This document shows positions 6,615 through 11,863 of a stretch of DNA of 11,863 nt, piece by piece (position 1 is the stretch's first letter; each line of letters starts with the position of its first letter). Source of the stretch: DAOVVL01 sp965603095. Lineage in GTDB: Bacteria > Pseudomonadota > Alphaproteobacteria > Rhodospirillales > Magnetovibrionaceae. Location: positions 1 through 11,863 of the forward strand of contig CBFDBQ010000055.1 of NCBI GenBank assembly GCA_965603095.1, given 5' to 3'. Under the pieces are notes generated by a model. It saw nothing but the letters and a program-made list of their open reading frames with translations. It searched no databases and was not told the origin of the DNA. The translations under genes and the position numbers were made by a program.

Positions 6615-9600
6615 ATGCCAAAAAGAACAGACATCAAATCCATCCTTATTGTCGGTGCCGGGCCAATTGTTATTGGCCAAGCTTGCGAGTTTGATTATTC
6701 CGGCGCGCAAGCCTGCAAAGCATTAAAGGATGAAGGCTACCGAGTAATTTTGGTTAATTCCAATCCGGCCACCATCATGACCGACCCGGGCATGGCGGAT
6801 GCAACGTACGTTGAACCCATAACGCCGGAATTTTTAGAAAAAGTAATCGCCAAAGAAAAACCCGACGCAATTTTGCCAACCATGGGCGGGCAAACCGCAC
6901 TTAATGCGGCCATGAGTTTGTCAGAAAATGGGGCGTTGGAACGGCACAATGTTGAATTAATTGGCGCCAACGCGCATTCCATCGCCAAGGCCGAAGACAG
7001 GCAATTGTTCCGCGATGCCATGGATAAAATCGGCCTTAATACGCCGTCTAGCCGCGTGGTTAAGTCCATGGAAGAAGCGCGCGTTGCCATGGGCGAAATT
7101 GGCCTGCCAAATATTATTCGCCCCAGTTTCACCATGGGCGGAATTGGTGGTGGCATTGCCTATAACAAAGAAGAATTTGAAACCATTGTGTTTGGTGGTT
7201 TGGCCGCCAGCCCGGTGGGTGAAGTGCTGGTCGAACAATCGGTGCTAGGGTGGAAAGAATATGAGATGGAGGTTGTCCGCGACAAGGCCGATAACTGCAT
7301 AATTATTTGTTCCATCGAAAATGTTGATCCCATGGGCGTGCATACGGGCGATAGCATTACCGTGGCGCCTGCTTTAACGCTGAGCGATAAAGAATATCAA
7401 ATCATGCGGAATGCATCCATTCAGGTACTGCGTGAAATTGGGGTCGATACCGGTGGATCCAACGTGCAGTTTGCGGTTAACCCGGAAAATGGCGAATTAA
7501 TTGTTATTGAAATGAACCCACGGGTTTCACGTTCAAGCGCATTGGCATCAAAAGCAACCGGGTTCCCGATAGCAAAAATCGCCGCCAAGTTGGCGGTTAG
7601 TTACACATTGGATGAATTGAAAAATGATATTACCGGCGGGGTAACGCCAGCTAGTTTCGAGCCAACAATTGATTATGTGGTTACAAAAATACCGCGTTTT
7701 ACATTTGAAAAATTCCCCGGCGCCGATGCCACATTAACCACGGCAATGAAATCTGTCGGTGAAGCCATGGCCATTGGCCGTACCTTTGAGGAAAGTTTAC
7801 AAAAAGGTTTGCGTTCATTGGAAACCGGGCTTGACGGTTTGGATGAAATTGAAATCAAAGGCGTTGATCCCCAAAACCCCGACAAACAAGCGGTCATGGC
7901 GGCGCTAACAATTGCCAGCCCCGACAGGTTGTTGGTAATAGCCCAAGCGTTGCGTTTTGGCCTGAGCGTCGCTGAAATAAATGCGGCGTGTAAATATGAG
8001 CCATGGTTCATAGAACAAATCGAACAAATTGTTGACGCCGAAGAAGGCGTGCGGAAAAACGGCCTGCCCGGTGATGCCGTTGGTTTCTTGAAATTAAAGA
8101 AAATGGGTTTTTCCGATGCAAGGCTGGCAAAGCTTATTGGCGGAAAAGCCAAAGCCGTCGATATTATGCGCATGCGAAACACATTGGACGTTCATCCGGT
8201 TTATAAGCGGGTTGATACCTGCGCGGCTGAGTTTCCATCAAAAACCCCATACATGTATTCGACCTACGAAGGTGACGGCGTGCAAGCGGGTGAATGCGAA
8301 GCCGACGTAAGCAACAGAGACAAAGTTGTAATATTGGGTGGTGGGCCAAACCGCATCGGCCAAGGAATTGAATTTGATTATTGCTGTGTTCATGCTGCGT
8401 ACGCCATGCGTGACAGCGGATTCGAGGCCATAATGGTTAACTGCAACCCGGAAACAGTTTCAACCGATTACGACACATCGGACAGGCTTTATTTTGAACC
8501 GCTAACATCCGAAGACGTAATTGAATTGTTGCGCAAAGAACAAACCAACGGCAACCTTTTGGGATGCATCGTGCAATTTGGCGGGCAAACCCCATTAAAG
8601 CTGGCCGACGAATTAGAGCGTGCCGGCATACCAATTTTAGGAACATCACCCGATGCAATTGATTTGGCCGAAGACCGCGAACGGTTTCAGGCGTTATTGC
8701 ATGAGGTAAACCTAAAACAACCAACCAACGGCATTGCGCGTTCAATTTCTGAGGCTGAAAAAGTTGCAATCGATATTGGCTATCCGTTGGTGGTGCGGCC
8801 CAGTTATGTTTTGGGTGGCCGGGCCATGGAAATTGTTCACGACCATGCATCGCTAATGCGTTACATGACCACCGCGGTAACGGTGAGCGGCGACAGCCCG
8901 GTATTGCTAGATAGCTATCTTTCCGGCGCGGTTGAAATTGATGTTGATGCGCTTTCAGATAGTGACGGTAACGTTTATATCGCAGGCATCATGCAGCACA
9001 TCGAAGAAGCGGGCATTCATTCCGGCGATAGCGCATGTTCGCTACCGCCATATTCCCTTAGCCAAGAAATAATCGATGACATTCGCGACCAGACCGCCGT
9101 GTTGGCCAAGGCATTAAACGTGGTTGGGTTGATGAATATTCAATTTGCGGTGCAAGGCGAAACGGTTTTCATTTTGGAAGTTAACCCCCGGGCATCGCGC
9201 ACGGTACCATTTGTGGCCAAGGCAACGGGTGTGCCCATTGCCAAAATTGCCGCCCGTTTAATGGCTGGTGAAAAAATACCTGATTTCAATTTAGGTGACG
9301 TTGCCAAAATGAACCATGTTGCGGTTAAGGAAGCAGTCTTCCCGTTTGCTAGGTTCCCCGGAGTTGATATTATTTTAGGCCCGGAAATGAAATCAACCGG
9401 CGAGGTAATGGGTCTGGATACCGACTTTGAACGTGCATTTGCAAAATCACAATTAGGTGCCGGGATTAATTTACCGCTGGCTGGAACCGCATTTATTTCG
9501 GTAAAAAATTCAGACAAAACCGCCATAACCATTATTGCAAAAAAACTGGTTGATGAAGGTTTCAAGCTTATCGCCACCGGTGGCACAGCCGAACATTTGA

Positions 9601-9884
9601 AAAACGAAGGCGTTGCGGTTGAGCGCGTAAATAAAGTATTGGAAGGCCGCCCCCATTGCGTTGATGCGGTACTGTCAGGCGAAGTTCAGCTGGTGATAAA
9701 CACCACCGAGGGCGCGCAATCCATTGCCGACAGCTTTTCAATTAGGCGCGAAGCCCTAACAAACAATGTCCCCCATTACACCACAATGGCGGGCGCAGAT
9801 GCGGCGGCGGGCGCTATAAAAGCGCTAAAAGCAGGAACCCTTGATGTGAGCCCGTTGCAGGCGTATCCTGTTCATAAGGTCTAA
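6615..9884 (+). CDS. carB: Carbamoyl-phosphate synthase large subunit
   Basis: CarB uses two ATP, bicarbonate and ammonia from CarA to make carbamoyl phosphate. The 1089 aa are full length. The carboxyphosphate half (about 1-400) has SILIVGAGPIVIGQACEFDYSG and FTMGGIGGG (172-180). The oligomerisation domain covers about 401-555. The carbamoyl-phosphate half (about 556-935) repeats the fold with VVILGGGPNRIGQGIEFDYC and the ATP-grasp loop YVLGGRAME. The metal-binding patterns are IEMNPRVSRSSALASK in the first half and LEVNPRASRTVPFVAK in the second. The C-terminal MGS-like allosteric domain (about 940-1089) has KLIATGGTAEHL and VQLVINTTEG, where UMP or ornithine binds in E. coli. The ATG start gives the family's standard N-terminus MPKRTDIKSI. 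The Shine-Dalgarno is weak (GGAAG about 20 nt upstream), and translation is probably coupled to carA through the 4-bp gap. Confidence 0.99.
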   Translation: MPKRTDIKSILIVGAGPIVIGQACEFDYSGAQACKALKDEGYRVILVNSNPATIMTDPGMADATYVEPITPEFLEKVIAKEKPDAILPTMGGQTALNAAMSLSENGALERHNVELIGANAHSIAKAEDRQLFRDAMDKIGLNTPSSRVVKSMEEARVAMGEIGLPNIIRPSFTMGGIGGGIAYNKEEFETIVFGGLAASPVGEVLVEQSVLGWKEYEMEVVRDKADNCIIICSIENVDPMGVHTGDSITVAPALTLSDKEYQIMRNASIQVLREIGVDTGGSNVQFAVNPENGELIVIEMNPRVSRSSALASKATGFPIAKIAAKLAVSYTLDELKNDITGGVTPASFEPTIDYVVTKIPRFTFEKFPGADATLTTAMKSVGEAMAIGRTFEESLQKGLRSLETGLDGLDEIEIKGVDPQNPDKQAVMAALTIASPDRLLVIAQALRFGLSVAEINAACKYEPWFIEQIEQIVDAEEGVRKNGLPGDAVGFLKLKKMGFSDARLAKLIGGKAKAVDIMRMRNTLDVHPVYKRVDTCAAEFPSKTPYMYSTYEGDGVQAGECEADVSNRDKVVILGGGPNRIGQGIEFDYCCVHAAYAMRDSGFEAIMVNCNPETVSTDYDTSDRLYFEPLTSEDVIELLRKEQTNGNLLGCIVQFGGQTPLKLADELERAGIPILGTSPDAIDLAEDRERFQALLHEVNLKQPTNGIARSISEAEKVAIDIGYPLVVRPSYVLGGRAMEIVHDHASLMRYMTTAVTVSGDSPVLLDSYLSGAVEIDVDALSDSDGNVYIAGIMQHIEEAGIHSGDSACSLPPYSLSQEIIDDIRDQTAVLAKALNVVGLMNIQFAVQGETVFILEVNPRASRTVPFVAKATGVPIAKIAARLMAGEKIPDFNLGDVAKMNHVAVKEAVFPFARFPGVDIILGPEMKSTGEVMGLDTDFERAFAKSQLGAGINLPLAGTAFISVKNSDKTAITIIAKKLVDEGFKLIATGGTAEHLKNEGVAVERVNKVLEGRPHCVDAVLSGEVQLVINTTEGAQSIADSFSIRREALTNNVPHYTTMAGADAAAGAIKALKAGTLDVSPLQAYPVHKV

Positions 9885-9912
9885 ATAACAAATAAGACTT
9901 ACCCGGCACGCT

Positions 9913-9960
9913 ACCCTCCCCCACATTGGTTTAGTATTTATGGGGCGGCGGCTATTTTTT
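9913..9960 (+). terminator. Possible terminator after carB
   Basis: CCCCA (9919-9923) can pair with TGGGG (9941-9945) across a 17-nt loop. A discontinuous extension (TC with GG, across a mismatch) reaches the bases beyond, and TATTTTTTT follows at 9953-9961. The T-tract is good but the stem has mismatches and a large loop, so termination before greA is uncertain. I found no clear greA promoter in this 100-bp gap, so read-through from carAB is possible. Confidence 0.35.
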
Positions 9961-9984
9961 TGATGGAAAGAAGTCATAAACCTC

Positions 9985-10458
9985 ATGGATAGAATACCGA
10001 TGACGGCCGATGGCCTGAAAAATTTGGAAGACGAATTGCGCAATCTTAAACACGAAGAACGCCCCGCAGTAATTCGCGCCATTGCCACCGCGCGTGAACA
10101 CGGTGATTTAAAAGAAAATGCCGAATATCATGCCGCGCGTGAACGCCAAAGTTTTATCGAAGGCCGGGTAGCTGAATTAGAAAGCGTTGTCAGCCATGCC
10201 GAAGTTATCGATTTCAAAAGTTTTTCCGGTGACGTTGTGCGTTTTGGGGCAACAGTACTGTTGGCCGACGAAGAAACCGACGAAGAAAAAACATACCAGA
10301 TTTTAGGCCAGCACGAGGCTGATATTCATGGTGGGATTATGTCGGTAACATCGCCGCTTGGCCGCGCCCTTATTGGTAAATCGCTGGGCGATTCGGTTGC
10401 CATTAATGCACCGGGTGGCATCAAATCATATGAAATTATAAAAGTGGAGTACAAATGA
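9985..10458 (+). CDS. greA: Transcription elongation factor GreA
   Basis: GreA enters the RNA polymerase secondary channel and stimulates cleavage of backtracked RNA. At 157 aa it is the standard length and aligns end to end with E. coli GreA. It starts with the family hallmark IPMTADGLKNLEDEL. The N-terminal coiled coil (about 8-75) has the acidic tip D41 and E44 (AREHGDLKENAEYHAARE) that positions the catalytic metal. The C-terminal FKBP-like domain (about 80-157) has ITSP-like and GKSLGDSV segments and ends in GGIKSYEIIKVEY. The ATG gives the exact family N-terminus although the Shine-Dalgarno (GGAAAG) is distant. Its stop codon overlaps the start of the next gene (ATGA), and it follows carB by 100 bp. 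Confidence 0.97.
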   Translation: MDRIPMTADGLKNLEDELRNLKHEERPAVIRAIATAREHGDLKENAEYHAARERQSFIEGRVAELESVVSHAEVIDFKSFSGDVVRFGATVLLADEETDEEKTYQILGQHEADIHGGIMSVTSPLGRALIGKSLGDSVAINAPGGIKSYEIIKVEYK

Positions 10459-10961
10459 TGGACATGAAGAAAGTCTTTTTTTCTGCGGCTGTATTTTTTC
10501 TTATTGCAACTAGCAATGCATCCGCCCAAGAAGCAACATTTTCCACAAAATCACTGACCCCGGCCATTGCCCTAAAGTTGGCGACAGCAACAATGCAAGC
10601 ATGCCGCGATATGGGTTATCAGGCTGCGGTTTCAATTGTTGACCGCGCAGGGATTGAGCAAGTTATGTTGCGCGATCGTTATGCCGGGCCCCACACCCCA
10701 GAAACCGCACGCCGCAAAGCATGGTCGGCAATAAGCTTTCGCACCAACACATCGGATATGCTGGAGACAACCAAATCAGGAAATGCCCAAGCCGGCATTC
10801 GCCACTTGGATAATGTTGCCATGCTTGGCGGCGGCATGATGATAAATTCAGGCGGTGAAATGGTTGGCGGAATAGGTGTTTCTGGCGCCCCCGGTGGCGA
10901 AGCCGATGATGCTTGCGCACTTAAAGGTATAGAAGCCATAGAAGACTTATTAGATTTCTAA
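10455..10961 (+). CDS. Secreted GlcG/HbpS-like (DUF336 family) protein
   Basis: This 168-aa precursor has a clear signal peptide: KK at 5-6, hydrophobic core FFSAAVFFLIA, and likely cleavage after ASA at residue 24. The mature protein is periplasmic or exported. The rest matches the GlcG/HbpS family, the fold also found in the PduO C-terminal part. Landmarks are SLTPAIALKLATATMQACRDMG, AVSIVDRAG (58-66), HTPETARRKAWSAISF (80-95), and the Gly-rich end GGGMMI with GGIGVSGAPGGEADDACA (138-154). Family members include haem-binding HbpS of Streptomyces and GlcG of the glycolate locus; binding of a small molecule such as haem is inference only. GGAG (10446-10449) is 5 nt before ATG 10455 and 8 nt before ATG 10458, so either could be the start. 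It overlaps the greA stop by 4 bases, implying translational coupling, and converges on the Lrp-family gene. Confidence 0.85.
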   Translation: MMDMKKVFFSAAVFFLIATSNASAQEATFSTKSLTPAIALKLATATMQACRDMGYQAAVSIVDRAGIEQVMLRDRYAGPHTPETARRKAWSAISFRTNTSDMLETTKSGNAQAGIRHLDNVAMLGGGMMINSGGEMVGGIGVSGAPGGEADDACALKGIEAIEDLLDF

Positions 10962-10989
10962 GTCTGGTAAGCTGGTTTATTTTACCTGA

Positions 10990-11514
10990 TTAGCTTTGTG
11001 GAGTAATAGGAACGCCGGGCAGCGACTTTGATGAGCGCACGGAAAGCGCTGATTTAACGTGGCTTACGTTATCGGCCGCGGTTAGCTTGGTAGTTAGAAA
11101 ATCCTGATAAGATTCCCAATCTGTTGCCACAATTTTTAACAAAAAATCGGTCTCGCCTGCCAGCATGTGGCACTCGCGAACTTCGGGCCATGAACGAACT
11201 AGTTCTTCAAATGTTTCCAAATCAGGCTCGGCCTGACTGGCAAGCCCAACATGGGCAAATACGGTCACATTATAGCCCAAGGCACGAGCATTTATATCTG
11301 CGTGAAAGCCATTAATAAGACCGGAATCTTCCAGCGCACGAACCCGGCGCAGGCATGGTGGGGCTGAAATGCCGGCTCTTTTTGCCAGTTCGACATTGGT
11401 CATGCGGCCATCTTCCTGCAAATCGTGCAGAATGCGGATATCTATTGCATCCAGTTTGACTTTGGCCGCTTTGACCTTTGCCGTTTTGACATTTAAATGG
11501 GTTTTATCTGGCAA
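10990..11514 (-). CDS. AsnC/Lrp-family transcriptional regulator
   Basis: This 174-aa feast/famine-type regulator has an N-terminal winged helix-turn-helix at about 21-80. It begins LDAIDIRILHDLQEDGRMTN and has the recognition region SAPPCLRRVRALEDSGLI (50-67). A RAM (AsnC ligand-binding/dimerisation) domain follows at about 83-160, with VRECHMLAGETDFLLKIVA. Such proteins form dimers to octamers and sense amino acids. The ligand here cannot be told from sequence. The start is TTG: AAGGAG (11521-11526) sits 6 nt upstream and no in-frame ATG precedes the DNA-binding domain. The first 20 residues include a Lys-rich stretch KTAKVKAAKVK, an echo of the RpoD tail. It is divergent from trxB and convergent with the GlcG-like gene, 28 bp away. 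Confidence 0.93.
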   Translation of the reverse strand: MPDKTHLNVKTAKVKAAKVKLDAIDIRILHDLQEDGRMTNVELAKRAGISAPPCLRRVRALEDSGLINGFHADINARALGYNVTVFAHVGLASQAEPDLETFEELVRSWPEVRECHMLAGETDFLLKIVATDWESYQDFLTTKLTAADNVSHVKSALSVRSSKSLPGVPITPQS

Positions 11515-11532
11515 GACTATCTCCTTGTCAGA

Positions 11533-11545
11533 GTAATTATATTAC
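11533..11545. promoter_or_regulatory. Palindromic operator-like site over the lrp-family promoter
   Basis: GTAAT-tat-ATTAC is a perfect inverted repeat with a 3-bp centre. It contains the -10 of the regulator gene. AT-rich dyads of about 13-15 bp are typical AsnC/Lrp binding sites and these genes are often autorepressed, so autoregulation is a reasonable inference but unproven. Confidence 0.45.
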
Positions 11546-11563
11546 AATGACCGCTTGGGCAAG
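11536..11563 (-). promoter_or_regulatory. Promoter of the AsnC/Lrp-family gene
   Basis: On the minus strand TATAAT (11536-11541) is a perfect -10. CTTGCC (11558-11563) lies 16 bp upstream as a weak -35. The start point would be near 11529, leaving about 15 nt of leader that holds the AAGGAG Shine-Dalgarno. The -35 overlaps a second dyad, GCTTG-GG-CAAGC (11553-11564). Confidence 0.5.
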
Positions 11564-11660
11564 CATAAAGGATGTTTCAAGGCCTTAAGCCCTGCCACCC
11601 CCTTGCATATGGGTCTTGGGGTTTCTATCTTTGAAGCCCGGCGGCAAACGAGTCGCCAAT

Positions 11661-11687
11661 TTGACCCCGTTTCAGGCAAAATAATAC
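11661..11687 (+). promoter_or_regulatory. Possible promoter of trxB
   Basis: TTGACC (11661-11666) is followed by TAATAC (11682-11687), the same -10 hexamer as in the carA promoter, but the spacing is only 15 bp. ATACCT (11684-11689) would give 17 bp with a poorer match. It lies 28 bp before the trxB ATG, the right place, yet the geometry is imperfect. Confidence 0.35.
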
Positions 11688-11714
11688 CTCCGGAAAGAAA
11701 GACCATTAGATACC

Positions 11715-11863
11715 ATGTCCACCACCCAGCACTCCAAAGTACTTATCATCGGTTCCGGCCCCGCCGGATATACCGCCGCAATTTATGCCGCCCGGGCCAG
11801 CCTTGAGCCAACATTGGTTCGCGGCATGCAGCCAGGTGGGCAATTGACCATAACCACCGATGT
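11715..11863 (+). CDS. trxB: Thioredoxin reductase, N-terminal part (cut by window edge)
   Basis: Only 49 codons are in the window. The protein starts MSTTQHSKVLIIGSGPAGYT and aligns closely with E. coli TrxB. It has the FAD-binding Rossmann motif GSGPAGYTAAIYAAR (14-28) followed by PGGQLTITTDV near the edge. TrxB transfers electrons from NADPH through FAD and a Cys pair to thioredoxin; the CxxC and NADPH domain lie beyond the window. The ATG gives the family N-terminus; no strong Shine-Dalgarno is seen close to it (GGAAAG is about 17 nt away). It is divergent from the AsnC/Lrp-family gene across a 200-bp region. Confidence 0.95.
   Translation, partial: MSTTQHSKVLIIGSGPAGYTAAIYAARASLEPTLVRGMQPGGQLTITTD

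Noticed and set aside
7673..8182. 169-codon minus-strand frame inside carB
   Set aside because: Antisense shadow in a highly conserved gene; Ser/Ala-rich composition typical of such frames.
10962..10989. Bidirectional terminator between the GlcG-like gene and the AsnC/Lrp-family gene
   Set aside because: GGTAA/TTACC can pair, but the stem is only 5 bp with no proper T-tract on either strand.
11555..11806. 83-codon plus-strand frame between the regulator and trxB
   Set aside because: It overlaps the start of trxB in another frame, has no recognisable motif, and spans the likely promoter region.

Overview
The window is a core housekeeping segment of a bacterial chromosome, most likely from an alphaproteobacterium. 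The evidence is the gene content and order: yqeY-dnaG-rpoD-tRNA on one strand and carA-carB-greA on the other, followed by an AsnC/Lrp regulator divergent from trxB. The RpoD also has the long region 1.1 to 2 insert typical of proteobacterial primary sigma factors. I cannot place it below class from sequence alone. Base composition looks even (roughly half G+C), and I see no insertion sequences, phage genes, CRISPR arrays or signs of recent transfer.

Left arm (minus strand, about 54-5145, read right to left): yqeY (GatB/YqeY domain protein), dnaG (primase), rpoD (primary sigma factor), then a CAT-anticodon tRNA whose acceptor stem marks it as the lysidine-type tRNA-Ile2. This is the alphaproteobacterial version of the macromolecular synthesis operon, linking replication priming, transcription initiation and translation. 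GC-rich or extended hairpins sit just upstream of rpoD and between rpoD and the tRNA.

Centre (plus strand): a 256-bp divergent intergenic region carries a good sigma-70-type promoter for carA. carA and carB, 4 bp apart, encode the two subunits of carbamoyl-phosphate synthetase, which feeds pyrimidine and arginine synthesis. A possible terminator follows, then greA (transcript cleavage factor). A small secreted GlcG/HbpS-like protein overlaps the greA stop codon by ATGA.

Right arm: a convergent AsnC/Lrp regulator on the minus strand starts at TTG behind a perfect Shine-Dalgarno. Its promoter has a consensus -10 embedded in a palindrome. The first 49 codons of trxB (thioredoxin reductase) run off the right edge.

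The genes are ordinary; I did not find a convincing new system. The most unusual feature is a lysine-alternating, histone H1-like tail of about 125 residues on the N-terminus of RpoD: 46 of the first 100 residues are Lys and the first acidic residue is at 112. A much shorter Lys-rich leader occurs on the Lrp-family protein. Other points worth a check are the leader hairpins, the lrp operator-like palindrome, and the coupling of a secreted protein to greA.
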